Part shown: positions 39,801 to 49,056 of the stretch, piece by piece | Layout: every line of letters starts with the position of its first letter | Numbering within the stretch: position 1 is the stretch's first letter | NCBI RefSeq assembly: GCF_003254505.1 | Contig: NZ_QFYP01000001.1 | Location: 2,278,001 to 2,342,000 of the forward strand | Length of the DNA: 64,000 bases | Source of the DNA: Phenylobacterium hankyongense | GTDB lineage: Bacteria; Pseudomonadota; Alphaproteobacteria; Caulobacterales; Caulobacteraceae | Direction of reading: 5' to 3' | The notes under the pieces: generated by a model | Told to the model about the DNA's origin: nothing | The model's input: the letters and a program-made list of their open reading frames with translations, nothing else | Database searches by the model: none | Translations under genes and position numbers: made by a program

Positions 39801-40238
39801 CTACTGATCGTCGTTGATGATCGACACGATCTTGTGGGTGCTGTTGTCCACCAGGATCCGCTGGTGGTTCACGTAGGTCCAGCGGTAGCGCTCGTACTTG
39901 GGCACCTCATAGACCGTGACCGTGGCTGGGAGTTCATCGCCGAGCGCCACCGGGCCCGTGTAGACCACCGGCTCCACGTGGGTCGTGCGGACATAGGTCT
40001 TCACCTCGGCTGGCGGATCCATCGTCGAGCCGGCCACCGCGCCGATCACGCCGCCCACCACCGCGCCGACCGGACCGCCGACCAGGGCCCCGGTGGCCGC
40101 ACCGCCGATGACGCCCGCGCCGGCGCCGGCATGCGACTTCTCGGTGGTGACGGTGGTCGAGGTCGTGGTCTGGGCGAAGGCCGGCAGCGCGATGGCGGCG
40201 GCCAGGCTGGCGCTCAGGACAAGCAGGTTCTTGTTCAT
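39801..40238 (-). CDS. DUF1236 family secreted protein
   Basis: A 145-residue protein. A signal peptide (LVLSASLAAAIALPAFAQ) and a Thr-rich linker lead to a Gly/Ala zipper (GAGVIGGAATGALVGGPVGA, VVGGVIGAVAGS). The C-terminal DUF1236 domain reads VALGDELPATVTVYEVPKY, then YRWTYVNHQRILVDNSTHKI. Members are small envelope proteins of alphaproteobacteria with unknown role. The bidirectional terminator lies downstream. Confidence 0.85.
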   Translation of the reverse strand: MNKNLLVLSASLAAAIALPAFAQTTTSTTVTTEKSHAGAGAGVIGGAATGALVGGPVGAVVGGVIGAVAGSTMDPPAEVKTYVRTTHVEPVVYTGPVALGDELPATVTVYEVPKYERYRWTYVNHQRILVDNSTHKIVSIINDDQ

Positions 40239-40380
40239 ATGGGATCTCCGAATTTCTTGGGGTCCGCAACAGAACGCCCAGTAAAAATCAAAGTTCCGCT
40301 TGCGTAATTCTTTATTTGTCGCCGGATTTATTTTCCAAACGTCTTGTTCATGCCATGCGACCAGTCGGTGCTGTTTGCGG

Positions 40381-41463
40381 CTAGGGCTCCGACCCCGCCG
40401 CCCCGCCGCCCTTCGCCGCCGCCTCGCGTTCCTGGGCGCGGGCGCCGGCCAGCATGCCGGGCAGGGCGTAGTTCCCCTCGTGGCAGGCGTATTCGTAGAT
40501 GATGCCGCGCAGCGGGGCGAACTCGTACTCGCCGCCCCAGGGCTTGTCCCACATGGTCGGATCGTCGACCGTGAACTGGTAGCGGATGGCGTCCTTGGCC
40601 ACGCGGGTGAAGCGCTCGGTGACCGTCAGGTTCTTCCACGAGCCCTTGTAGGCCTGGGCCTGCGGGATGTTGGTGGTCTCGACGACCAGGGTGTCGCCGT
40701 CCCAGCGGCCGATGGAATCGCCCATCCAGGGCCGCACGCCGTCGGTCCGGTGGGTGGTGTTCAGCCGCACGATCCGCAGGTCGTGGACCATCTCCACCTC
40801 GATGACGACGGCGTCCTTGGTCTGAATGAACTGGTAGTTGTTGTTGTAGAAGCCGTTGGAGAACATCGGCGGCCCGGCGTTGCGGCCGAACCCGAGCAGG
40901 CAGCGTTCGCCGAGCGAGCGGGTCTCATAGCTGTCGAACGAGCCCATGCCGCGCGGATAGCCGCCGCCCGCCGGAGCGCCGGCCTTGCGCGGCGGGACCT
41001 GGCCGTTGGGCGTGGTGATCAGCGAGGTCCGCGGCTCGCCGCCGACCCGCATCACCGTCGAACCGGGCTCCAGCCAGCCGCGGTTGTAGCCGCCGACGTC
41101 GCCGCCCGCGGCGATGAACTCCGGCCGCGTGCCCGGCGGCGGGGCGTCGCCGCCCACCTTGGGGGCCGGCGCATTGGGGTCGGTGGGCCTGTTGCCCTCC
41201 TCGACCTGGCTGACCTCGGCGGTCTCGAGCTTGCGGACTTCGTCGGGGGTGTAGACCGCCCGGTCGCCCAGCGCCGCCGGACGGGTTTCCGGCGTCAGGG
41301 TGGCGTTGCTCCAGTAGCCGCTTAGGTCGGGATGGCCGTAGGCGTCGCGCGGCGGCCTGTAGGCGGCGGCCTTGGCCTGGGCGGCGGCCGCAAGCGGCCC
41401 GGAGAGTGCGATCGGCGCCGCGCACAGGGCGGCTCCGACGGCGACGATGATGACGCGTTTCAC
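40381..41463 (-). CDS. secreted protein of unknown function
   Basis: A 360-residue protein starting with a GTG at 41463 behind GGGGAGG. A signal sequence (VIIVAVGAALCAAPIALSG) precedes AYGHPDLSGYWSNATLTPET, a segment shared by a large uncharacterised family of Caulobacter-, Sphingomonas- and Acidobacteria-type secreted proteins. The C-terminal half has DGDTLVVETTNIP, LTVTERFTRV and YACHEGNYALPGML, also hallmarks of that family. No catalytic motif is known. It is followed upstream on the same strand by a secreted serine hydrolase, so they may share expression. Confidence 0.8.
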   Translation of the reverse strand: MKRVIIVAVGAALCAAPIALSGPLAAAAQAKAAAYRPPRDAYGHPDLSGYWSNATLTPETRPAALGDRAVYTPDEVRKLETAEVSQVEEGNRPTDPNAPAPKVGGDAPPPGTRPEFIAAGGDVGGYNRGWLEPGSTVMRVGGEPRTSLITTPNGQVPPRKAGAPAGGGYPRGMGSFDSYETRSLGERCLLGFGRNAGPPMFSNGFYNNNYQFIQTKDAVVIEVEMVHDLRIVRLNTTHRTDGVRPWMGDSIGRWDGDTLVVETTNIPQAQAYKGSWKNLTVTERFTRVAKDAIRYQFTVDDPTMWDKPWGGEYEFAPLRGIIYEYACHEGNYALPGMLAGARAQEREAAAKGGGAAGSEP

Positions 41464-41565
41464 GGCTTGCCTCCCCGGCGTTTCGGCGCGTCTGCGCGCA
41501 CCGTTCATACCGAACTTACGAGAAATCCGGGGCCCGGGCAACGCCGCCTGGCGCGAGGGCTGCGC

Positions 41566-42729
41566 CTACTTGACCGCCGCCCGCACGCCCTCCACGAACG
41601 CGGTGCGCGCCGCGCTCAGCTCGCGGCCGGTGGCCTGCGGCCAGGCGGCGTTGATCACCACGATCAGCCGGTCGTCGCGGAAGGTGGTGATCGACTGGCC
41701 GAAGATGCCGACCGCCTCGTAGGTCCCGTTCGGGCGGATCCACCAGAAGTAACCGTAGCCGGCCGGCGCGGGCAGGCCGTAGCTGATGTGCGGCGCGGTG
41801 GCCTCCGCGGCCCACCACGGCGGCAGGATCTGCTTGCCGTTGGCCTTGCCGCCGTCGAGCACGAACTGGCCGACCCGGGCGTAGTCGCGCAGGGTCATGG
41901 AGATGCAGCAGCCGCCGCGCTCGTGGCCGCCGGGATCGGTCACCCAGACCGCGTCGCGCGCCATGCCGTAGGGCTTCCAGAGCTTCTCCGAGGCGTAGTC
42001 GCTGAGCGACTTGCCGACCGCGTTGGAGACCAGCACGCCGACCAGGTCGGTCTCGCCGGTGTTGTAGTTGAAGGTGGTCCCCGGCGGGTGGGCGCGGGGC
42101 AGGCGGCGCAGGTAGCTGACCATCGGGTCGACGCCGGGCTCCAGCACCGCGGTCCCGGCCTGGGCGACGTCGGACTTCGGGTCGGTGTAGTCCTCGTTCC
42201 ACTTCACGCCCGAACTCATGGTGATCAGGTCGCGGACGCTCGCGCCCTCATAGGCCGAACCCCGCAGCTCGGGGATGTAGCGGATGACCGGATCGGTGAG
42301 CTTCAGCTTGCCGTCCTGGATGGCGGCGCCGACCAGGGTCGAGGTCACCGACTTGGCCACCGAGAACGAGGTCCAGCGGTCGGTGGGCTTGCGCCCCATG
42401 CCGTAGCGCTCCAGCACCACCTTGCCGTCCTTCAGCACCAGGACGCCGGAGACCTTGTAGGCCGCCATGTAGTCGTCCACCGACCAGGTCTTGCCCTGGT
42501 AGGTGAAGGTCGGCTCGATCTGCTTGGCCGCCATCGGCAGCGGGTGGATCGTCTTGCCGCGCCGGATGGTGCGGACCTTGTAGACGTCCTCGATGGTCCG
42601 GTAGCCGATCGCCTGCTGTTCCGGCGACCACGTCAGGATCGAGGGGGTGTCGGGCTTCAACGCCACCTGGGCGCCGGCCGCGCCGCCCACCGTCAGGGCA
42701 GCCGCCAGGGCTGCGACCAGAACCTTCAT
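41566..42729 (-). CDS. secreted serine hydrolase (class C beta-lactamase family)
   Basis: A 387-residue protein with a signal peptide (VLVAALAAALTVGGAAGA). The nucleophile motif SVAK is in TSFSVAKSVTSTLVGAAIQD, YNTGETDLVG supplies the Tyr-x-Asn-like element, and ISYGLPAPAGYGYFWWI lies near the C terminus. These enzymes are esterases, transesterases or peptidases more often than true beta-lactamases. GGGGGGAAG precedes the ATG at 42729. It diverges from the flavoprotein gene. Confidence 0.88.
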   Translation of the reverse strand: MKVLVAALAAALTVGGAAGAQVALKPDTPSILTWSPEQQAIGYRTIEDVYKVRTIRRGKTIHPLPMAAKQIEPTFTYQGKTWSVDDYMAAYKVSGVLVLKDGKVVLERYGMGRKPTDRWTSFSVAKSVTSTLVGAAIQDGKLKLTDPVIRYIPELRGSAYEGASVRDLITMSSGVKWNEDYTDPKSDVAQAGTAVLEPGVDPMVSYLRRLPRAHPPGTTFNYNTGETDLVGVLVSNAVGKSLSDYASEKLWKPYGMARDAVWVTDPGGHERGGCCISMTLRDYARVGQFVLDGGKANGKQILPPWWAAEATAPHISYGLPAPAGYGYFWWIRPNGTYEAVGIFGQSITTFRDDRLIVVINAAWPQATGRELSAARTAFVEGVRAAVK

Positions 42730-42819
42730 GAACTTCCCCCCACGCTTTTCGTTTGAGGCCAAGCTAGCAGGCGGTGCGGCGGTTTGCATCCGCAGGGGCT
42801 TAGGCTAGGCGTGGTGGGG

Positions 42820-43965
42820 ATGGCGGATTTCGATTTTGACGTGGTGGTGGTCGGCGCGGGCGCCGTGGGCCTGGCCAGCGGCTATGCGCTCGCAAAGCGC
42901 GGCCTGAGCGTGGCGGTGCTCGAGCGGGAGGCAGCCATCGGCCAGGGCGTCTCCTCGCGCAATTCCGAGGTGATCCACGGCGGGCTCTACTACGCCACCG
43001 GCTCGCTGAAGGCGAAGCTGTGCGTCCAGGGCCGGCGCGCGCTCTACGCCTTCCTCGACGCCCACCACGTGGACTACGACCGCTGCGGCAAGCTGGTGGT
43101 GGCGACCACGCCGGAGGAGGTCGGCCGCCTCGATGCCATCCTCGAACAGGCCCGCATCAACGACGTCGAGGGCATGGCGCAGCTCTCCAAGGCCCAGGCG
43201 CTGGCCATGGAGCCGGAGCTGAAGACCGAGGGGGCGCTGCTGTCGCCCAACAGCGGCGTCTTCGACAGCCACGGCTACATGCTGGCCCTGCAGGGCGAGA
43301 TCGAGGCGGCGGGTGGCGCGGTGGTGCTGTCGACGCCGTTCGAAGGGGCCGCGCCCTTGCCCGGCGGCGGTTTCGAGGTGCGGGCAGGCGGAGCGGAGGC
43401 GACCACGCTCACCGCCCGCTACCTGGTCACAGCGCCCGGGCTGTCGGCCCAGGCCGTGGCGGTGCAGATCGAGGGCTTTCCGGCCCAGGTCATCCCCGAG
43501 GCCCACTACGGCAAGGGCATGTACTTCCGGCTGTCCGGCAAGGCCCCCTTCGCCCACCTGATCTATCCGCCGCCGATCCACGGCGCGCTGGGCACCCACT
43601 ACCGTCGCGACCTCGGCGGGCAGGGGGTGTTCGGGCCGGACCTGACCTTCGTCGACGAGCTGGACTACAGCGTCGATCCGGCCGCCGCCGACGGATTCTA
43701 CCGCTACATCCGCAAATTCTGGCCGGGCCTGCCCGAGGGCAGCCTGAGCCCCGACTACGCCGGCATCCGCCCGAAGCTGCACGGCCCGGACGAGCCACAG
43801 CCGGACTTCCGCATCGACGGCCGCGACGTCCACGGGATGGACGGCCTCGTCACCCTGTTCGGCATCGAGAGCCCGGGCCTGACCTCCTCCCTCGCCATCG
43901 GCGAGGAGGTGGCGGCGCGGCTGGATCTGCCGGCTATTTCGGTAGCGTCTGCAGCCAGCGGATAA
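42820..43965 (+). CDS. FAD-dependent oxidoreductase, L-2-hydroxyglutarate oxidase-like
   Basis: A 381-residue DAO-type flavoenzyme. DVVVVGAGAVGLASGYALAK is the FAD dinucleotide motif, SRNSEVIHGGLYYATGSLKA is the signature of L-2-hydroxyglutarate dehydrogenase/oxidase, and HYRRDLGGQGVFGPDL matches the same group. It probably repairs the wasteful metabolite L-2-hydroxyglutarate. The ATG at 42820 starts the Rossmann strand after GGTGGGG. Its last 32 bases overlap the end of the converging hydrolase gene. Confidence 0.88.
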   Translation: MADFDFDVVVVGAGAVGLASGYALAKRGLSVAVLEREAAIGQGVSSRNSEVIHGGLYYATGSLKAKLCVQGRRALYAFLDAHHVDYDRCGKLVVATTPEEVGRLDAILEQARINDVEGMAQLSKAQALAMEPELKTEGALLSPNSGVFDSHGYMLALQGEIEAAGGAVVLSTPFEGAAPLPGGGFEVRAGGAEATTLTARYLVTAPGLSAQAVAVQIEGFPAQVIPEAHYGKGMYFRLSGKAPFAHLIYPPPIHGALGTHYRRDLGGQGVFGPDLTFVDELDYSVDPAAADGFYRYIRKFWPGLPEGSLSPDYAGIRPKLHGPDEPQPDFRIDGRDVHGMDGLVTLFGIESPGLTSSLAIGEEVAARLDLPAISVASAASG

Positions 43966-44815
43966 CCTCGCTCTCCAGCCGGATGCGCTGGGTGTTCCAG
44001 CTGTGGTCGGTGGCGGCGTGCAGGGCGGTGACCCGGGTCCCGCCGCGCTTACGGATGTCGGCCACCAGGGCGTCGGTCATCGGCGCGAGCCCGTCGTCGG
44101 CGCTCAGCACCAGCAGCGGCCGCCGCGCCAGTCCCGGCGCGGCGTGGGCGAAGCTCTCGTCCGGACCGAGCGTCGCCATGTCGTCGGCCATGCTCTGGGC
44201 GGTGACGCCGGCCAGGGTCTCCATGTTGTCGGCCGCCGTGGCCAGCCGCTCGGCCGGCGACGCCGTCGCCAGGCGGCTCATGTCGGCGGCGGAGATCAGC
44301 ACCGCGCCCAGCAGCGCGGGGTCTTCCCCAGCGGTCACCGCCGTGACCCAGCCGCCCATGCTGTGGCCCATGACCACCAGCCGCGTCGGCTCGATCTGCA
44401 GCCTGGCGGCGTTGGCCGGGTCGCGGACGTAGGCCAGGGTCGCCTTGGCGTCGGCGAGGTTGCCCTTGAAGCTGAAGGTTCCGGGGCTGCCCCAGGAGCC
44501 GCGATAGTTGACGGTGACCACGTTCCAGCCGGCGCGGCGGATGGCCTGGGCGAGGTCGAGGTTCTTCTCGTTGCCCGGCAAGCCGTGGAACAGCACGACC
44601 GTCGGATGCGGACCGGCCCCGGCGGCGATATAGGCCAGGCCGTTGACCTGCACCCCGCCGGCCGGGATGTGCAGCACCTCGGAGCGGGCCGGATGCGCCT
44701 TGTCGGCCGGCGGATCGGTGTAGACGGCGGCCGGCGGCAACGGCGCGGCCTTCGCCCAGGCGTGCGTCGCGGTCAGTGACGCGGCCGCACAGGCCGCCAC
44801 AATCCAAGCCTTCAT
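43934..44815 (-). CDS. secreted alpha/beta hydrolase
   Basis: A 293-residue hydrolase with a signal peptide (IVAACAAASLTATHAWA). VVLFHGLPGNEKN gives the oxyanion region, VVMGHSMGGWVTA the nucleophile elbow, LVLSADDGLAP the acid and HAATDHSWN the histidine. It lacks the signs of a lipase lid. Probably a periplasmic esterase or peptidase of unknown substrate. GGGGGG lies before the ATG at 44815. Confidence 0.88.
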   Translation of the reverse strand: MKAWIVAACAAASLTATHAWAKAAPLPPAAVYTDPPADKAHPARSEVLHIPAGGVQVNGLAYIAAGAGPHPTVVLFHGLPGNEKNLDLAQAIRRAGWNVVTVNYRGSWGSPGTFSFKGNLADAKATLAYVRDPANAARLQIEPTRLVVMGHSMGGWVTAVTAGEDPALLGAVLISAADMSRLATASPAERLATAADNMETLAGVTAQSMADDMATLGPDESFAHAAPGLARRPLLVLSADDGLAPMTDALVADIRKRGGTRVTALHAATDHSWNTQRIRLESEVIRWLQTLPK

Positions 44816-44924
44816 AATCGCCCCCCTTGAGATGTTGCCGGAAGCCGAGCCCCCGACGGCCGGCCTGGCTATTTCGGCGCGAGAGCTCCAGGCAGCCATT
44901 CCTCGCCGGCCACCCCCTTCGCCT

Positions 44925-46634
44925 TCAAATCCCGCCCGTCGCCTGCGCCAGCGCGTCGCTCGGCGATGCGCCCTCCAGGTGGATCAGGGACCACACCGCA
45001 TAGAACAGCAGCGGCCAGCGCTGGCCCGCTTGGTCGCCGGCGAACGCCCGGGCCACCGCCTCGGGGTCACGCACGCGGCGAACGCTTTCGATCTTGCCGA
45101 TCCGTCGGGCGATGTCGGCGGCGCGCGGCGCGATCCAGGCCTCCACCGGCACCGTGAAGCCCTGCTTCCGCGCCCAGGGCTCGGCGGCCGGGCAGGCGCG
45201 CTCCAGCCACTTGCGCAGGATCCACTTGCCGTAGCGGCCGCGGACCTTGAACCGGTCGGGCAGGGGAAAGGCGAAGGCGGCGACCTCGGGGTCCAGGAAC
45301 GGCGTGCGGCCCTCCAGCCCGTGGGCCATCAGGCAACGGTCGAGCTTCAGCAGCAGGTCGTTGGGCAGCCAGGTGGCGACGTCGGCCCACTGCGCCTGCT
45401 GCAGCGGCGTGAGGCCCTTCGGCGCCTGGGCCTGCGCCCGCCAGCGCGCCAGCGCGCCGGCGTCGTCGAGCCGGGGCTCGGCCGGGCGGCCGCCCAGCCA
45501 GGCCGGCCGCAGGGCCCGACGATAGCGGCCATAGCCGCCAAACAGCTCGTCGCCGCCCTCGCCGGTCAGCACCACGGTCAGCGTGCCCTTGGCGGCCTCC
45601 GCCAGCTTGTAGGTCGGCAGGGTGGCGTAGTCGGCGGTGGGGTCGTCCAGCGCCCAGGCGACCTGCGGCAATATCCGCCAGAAGTCGGCCTCGCCGAAGC
45701 TGGTCTCGCGCCAGTCGAGGTTCAGCGCCCGGGCCACCCGCTCGGCCTGCGCCCGCTCGTCCCGCGCGCCGGGGGCGTCGAAGCCGCAGGTGAAGGCGGT
45801 CACCGGCCGTTCGTTCAGCCGCGCCATCAGCGTGGCGATCGCCGCCGAATCGATGCCGCCCGACAGGAACAGGCCATAGGGCACGTCGGAGCGCTGGTGC
45901 ACGGCGACGCTGTCCTCGAGCACGGCGTCGAGCCGGCGGATCAAGGCGTCGTCATCGCCTGCTGTTTGGCCGGCGGGGATCAGCGGCCGGCGGCGTTCGG
46001 TGGAGACGACGCGGCCGTCGCGCACCTCGAGCACCTCGCCGGGGGCCAGGCGCCGCAGGCCGCGGAAGATCGGCTCTTCGCCGAGGGTGTAGTTGAAGCC
46101 CAGCAGTTCGCGCGCGGCGGTCTCGTTGAGATCGGCCTTGAGCAGGCCGGCCTTGAAGAAGGCCCTGGGCTCGGAGGCGAAGGCCAGGCCGCCCTCGTGC
46201 TCCAGCAGGTACAGCGGCTTGATCCCGAACGGGTCGCGCGCCAGCCAGGTGCGCCCGTCGGCGCCGATCAGGCAGAGCGCGTACATGCCGCGCAGCCGCT
46301 CGAAGGCCTTGGGCCCCTCCTGCGCGTAGATGTGCAGCAGCGGCTCGAAATCCGATCCGGTCGCGAGCTTGCCGTCCAGCTGGTAGTCCCGCGCCAGCTC
46401 CAGGTAGTTGTAGATCTCGCCGTTGCCGATCACCGTCGAGCCGGCGGCGTGCAGCGGTTGCCAGCCGCCCTCCAGGTCGATGATCGACAGCCGGGCGTGG
46501 GCCAGCGAGGCGCCGGCCGCCTCTTCGACCCGGATCCCGTCGGGCCCGCGGTGGGTGAGGGCGCCGATCAGGGCGCGGGTGGTCTCGGGACGCGTCGCCG
46601 GCTCGCCCGCCAGCACGCCTGCGATGCCGCACAT
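44925..46634 (-). CDS. asnB: asparagine synthase (glutamine-hydrolysing)
   Basis: A 569-residue class II amidotransferase. The processed N terminus MCGIAGVL exposes Cys2, the glutaminase nucleophile. ARLSIIDLEGGWQPL and GNGEIYNYLELA follow. The synthetase domain has the ATP P-loop GLFLSGGIDSAAIATLM and TGEGGDELFGGYGRYRRAL. Length is at the short end for AsnB and similar to amidotransferases in polysaccharide clusters, which amidate sugars rather than aspartate. It begins one base inside the glycosyltransferase stop (TGATG), supporting an exopolysaccharide-linked role as an alternative. Confidence 0.9.
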   Translation of the reverse strand: MCGIAGVLAGEPATRPETTRALIGALTHRGPDGIRVEEAAGASLAHARLSIIDLEGGWQPLHAAGSTVIGNGEIYNYLELARDYQLDGKLATGSDFEPLLHIYAQEGPKAFERLRGMYALCLIGADGRTWLARDPFGIKPLYLLEHEGGLAFASEPRAFFKAGLLKADLNETAARELLGFNYTLGEEPIFRGLRRLAPGEVLEVRDGRVVSTERRRPLIPAGQTAGDDDALIRRLDAVLEDSVAVHQRSDVPYGLFLSGGIDSAAIATLMARLNERPVTAFTCGFDAPGARDERAQAERVARALNLDWRETSFGEADFWRILPQVAWALDDPTADYATLPTYKLAEAAKGTLTVVLTGEGGDELFGGYGRYRRALRPAWLGGRPAEPRLDDAGALARWRAQAQAPKGLTPLQQAQWADVATWLPNDLLLKLDRCLMAHGLEGRTPFLDPEVAAFAFPLPDRFKVRGRYGKWILRKWLERACPAAEPWARKQGFTVPVEAWIAPRAADIARRIGKIESVRRVRDPEAVARAFAGDQAGQRWPLLFYAVWSLIHLEGASPSDALAQATGGI

Positions 46635-47662
46635 CAGGCGGCTCCGTAGTCGGCGAACAACATCTTCCACTGGGCCACGACCGCGGCCTCGGAGAACTCG
46701 CGCTCCACCCGTTTCGCGCCGGCCTCGACGAGGCGGGCCCGCAACGCCGGCTGGCTGAGCAGGCGCCGCACGGCGATGGCGAGGGCGTCGGCGTCGTCGA
46801 TCGCCACCAGCAGGCCGTCCTCGCTGTCGCGGATCAGCGCCTTCGGGCCCTGGCTGGCGGCGGCCACCACCGGCAGGCCGTGCGCCCAGGCCTGGATCAC
46901 CACATTGCCCAGCGGCTCGTAGCGCGAGGGGAAGATGCAGAGATCGGCCGTCCGGTAGAGCGCCGAGGCGTCGGTCCGCCAGCCGAGGAACCGCACGCGC
47001 TCATCGACCCCCAGCGCCGTCGCCATCGCCCGCAGCTTGGCCTCCTGTGGCCCCACTCCGGCGATCCACAGGTAGGCGTCGGGCAGTTGGGCGAGGGCGG
47101 CCAGGCTGACGTCATGGGCCTTGGCGTCGTGCAGCCGGCCCATGGCCAGCAGCAGAGGCGCCTCCTCAGGCGTGTCGAGGCTGGCGCGGTCGACGGCGGC
47201 GGCGTCCACCGGCGCGGCGGCGAAGTTGGGGATGCAGCGCACCTTGCCGGCCGGCCAGCCCTGGGCCACGACCCACTCGGCGATGTCCTCGGTGTTGGCC
47301 ACCAGCTCGTCGAAGCCGGCGTAGTATTTGAGGTTGTAGTAGCCCCCCAGCCGCCCGATCCGCGCCCAGGGGCCCTTCGGCGTATGCCGCGCCGCCCGGT
47401 TCATCCAAGCCAGCGCCAGCTTCGCGTCCTGCAGCCTCGCGTAGCCGGCCGCCGCGGTCTTGCTGAGGATGTCGAGCGGCCCGCCGAACGGCAGCACCTT
47501 CACCGGCACGCCGGCCGCCTTCAGCGCCGCCTCGCGGCCCGGGTGCCGGCGGATGGCCGCGGCCTCGCCCACGCCGGCGCGCCTCAGCGCAGCGACAAGG
47601 TCGACGAAGTAGGTTTCGGCCCCGCCTTCGCCGGCCGTGCCTAGGAGGTGAAGCACGCTCAT
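46634..47662 (-). CDS. GT4 family glycosyltransferase
   Basis: A 342-residue GT-B enzyme. LHLLGTAGEGGAETYFVDLV is the N-terminal glycine loop, EEAPLLLAMGRLHDAKAHDV starts the nucleotide-sugar domain, and FPSRYEPLGNVVIQAWAHGL gives the Glu-x7-Glu-like motif of GT4. It transfers a sugar to a lipid-linked or polysaccharide acceptor at the cytoplasmic membrane. It is translationally coupled to the amidotransferase that follows, and together they look like a remnant or satellite of a surface-polysaccharide locus. Confidence 0.9.
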   Translation of the reverse strand: MSVLHLLGTAGEGGAETYFVDLVAALRRAGVGEAAAIRRHPGREAALKAAGVPVKVLPFGGPLDILSKTAAAGYARLQDAKLALAWMNRAARHTPKGPWARIGRLGGYYNLKYYAGFDELVANTEDIAEWVVAQGWPAGKVRCIPNFAAAPVDAAAVDRASLDTPEEAPLLLAMGRLHDAKAHDVSLAALAQLPDAYLWIAGVGPQEAKLRAMATALGVDERVRFLGWRTDASALYRTADLCIFPSRYEPLGNVVIQAWAHGLPVVAAASQGPKALIRDSEDGLLVAIDDADALAIAVRRLLSQPALRARLVEAGAKRVEREFSEAAVVAQWKMLFADYGAA

Positions 47663-47705
47663 TGAGCCGCGAACCTAGCCGTTCGCGCGCCCGCGCCCAA
47701 GCCGC

Positions 47706-47734
47706 TTGAAGACGTGAAACGCTTTCCCTATAAC
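47706..47734 (+). promoter_or_regulatory. sigma-70 promoter of tRNA-Met
   Basis: TTGAAG at 47706-47711 and TATAAC at 47729-47734 are 17 bases apart, placing the start of transcription about 30 bases before the tRNA. This is the clearest housekeeping promoter in the window. Confidence 0.75.
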
Positions 47735-47770
47735 CCGCGCCTCGCTCGCGAGACCGCCACAGGCGCGTGC

Positions 47771-47847
47771 GGCTGGGTAGCTCAGATGGTTAGAGCGGTG
47801 GATTCATAACCCACAGGTCGGCGGTTCGATCCCGCCCCCAGCTACCA
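47771..47847 (+). tRNA. tRNA-Met (anticodon CAU), elongator type
   Basis: A 77-base cloverleaf with encoded CCA. The acceptor GGCTGGG pairs with CCCAGCT (terminal G-U), the D loop is AGCTCAGATGGTTAGAGC, the anticodon loop is ATTCATAAC with CAU, and the T arm is GGCGGTTCGATCCCGCC. The G1-U72 start rules out initiator tRNA, which has an unpaired C1. A lysidine-modified tRNA-Ile2 also has CAU and cannot be fully excluded by eye. It marks the left edge of the low-GC island. Confidence 0.93.
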
Positions 47848-48033
47848 CCTTGCAGACGGGGCGGCGCTTCGTTCCCCGCAGGCGCAGAATGCCGCAAGGG
47901 CGCCGAGCATATCTTGCCATCCGTGAAAACCTGGGTCGCGAGTGGCGCGCTCGGCCGCCACTGACGCAGCAGCGCAGCACGAACCGGGAGGTATCGACGA
48001 CGATATTTGCCGCTGAAGAGCGCTGCCCAGCCC

Positions 48034-49056
48034 TCATATCCAACGGCGGCGCAGCCAGCTGGAAAGCTGGTCGAGCGCGAATACGAGAATGAAGATGGCG
48101 ATCAGGATCGTACTGACGTGGGAGTATTGATAGAGGTCGTAGCGGCCCTTCAGCTCCAAGCCAATTCCGCCGGCGCCGACCAAGCCGATGACGGTCGCCA
48201 TGCGCACGTTCCGGTCGAGGATGTAGAGCGTGTAGGCAACATATTGCGGCAGCACCTGCGGCAGAATGGCGTAGCGCAGCTGCTTCAGCCGATTGGCTCC
48301 GGTCGCCCTCAACGCCTCCTGCGGCCCCGGATCCGTATTTTCGATATCCTCCGCGTAGAACTTGCCGAGGAAGCCGGCGGCATGAAGCGCGAGCGCGAGC
48401 ACGCCTGCGGCGGGTCCGAACCCGTAGGCGAGCACGAAAAAGAGTGCGCTGATGAGTTCGGGAACCGCACGAAAAAAGCTGACAACGCTACGGCAGAGCA
48501 TGATCAGCAAGGGATGAGGCGAAAGATTGCGCGCGCCGAAGAAGGCCAGCGGCGCGCCGATCAGCACGGCCAGCAGCGTGCCCCACAGCGCGATCTCAAA
48601 GGTCTCGATGAGCTTGGCGGCGACGTGGCGCAGGTAGCCGACGGGTTCGACAAGCACTTCCTGCTGGGTGGTGCGATCGACGATGCGCATCGTATCAGGG
48701 TCGAGCGACTTGACGATCACGGTTCGCGTCTCGACGTGCGAAAACAACGGCGGCTGGTGAGGATCGAATCCAGGGATCCGCGCAGTCTCGGTCACTTCGG
48801 CGATTTGCGGCGGAAACATCTGCGCGAGGATCGCCCGGAAGCCGCGGGCGACCTGCGAATCCTGGGAAAGACCAGCTCCGGCGGCGATGCCCTTCCCGGA
48901 CTCGAGGAGAGCCCGGCCAATCTCGACATCTGCCCCCGTGCGAGCCAGGATCATTGTGGCGACAGCGATGACAAGCACGGCGCGCCATCCGAACGGCTTC
49001 GGAAAGCGCCACGCCCTGGACGGCCCGCCAGCGGCCCGATCATCCGCGCTGCTCAT
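48034..49056 (-). CDS. phnE: PhnE-type ABC transporter permease
   Basis: A 340-residue inner-membrane permease. One helix near the N terminus (FGWRAVLVIAVATMILA) is followed by a long periplasmic insert (about residues 50-145), then FEIALWGTLLAVLIGAPLAF and further helices. The cytoplasmic EAA loop EALRATGANRLKQLRYAILP contacts the ATPase, and VIGLVGAGGIGLELKGRYDL is typical of PhnE. It forms the pore of a phosphonate/phosphite/organophosphate importer. Its ATG overlaps the end of the ATPase gene by four bases; it is last in the D-C-E operon. Confidence 0.9.
   Translation of the reverse strand: MSSADDRAAGGPSRAWRFPKPFGWRAVLVIAVATMILARTGADVEIGRALLESGKGIAAGAGLSQDSQVARGFRAILAQMFPPQIAEVTETARIPGFDPHQPPLFSHVETRTVIVKSLDPDTMRIVDRTTQQEVLVEPVGYLRHVAAKLIETFEIALWGTLLAVLIGAPLAFFGARNLSPHPLLIMLCRSVVSFFRAVPELISALFFVLAYGFGPAAGVLALALHAAGFLGKFYAEDIENTDPGPQEALRATGANRLKQLRYAILPQVLPQYVAYTLYILDRNVRMATVIGLVGAGGIGLELKGRYDLYQYSHVSTILIAIFILVFALDQLSSWLRRRWI

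Noticed and set aside
47804..48043. Minus-strand frame of 79 codons ending GGGIEPPTCGL
   Set aside because: This ending is the well-known artefact of translating a tRNA-Met gene backwards; it covers the tRNA at 47771-47847.
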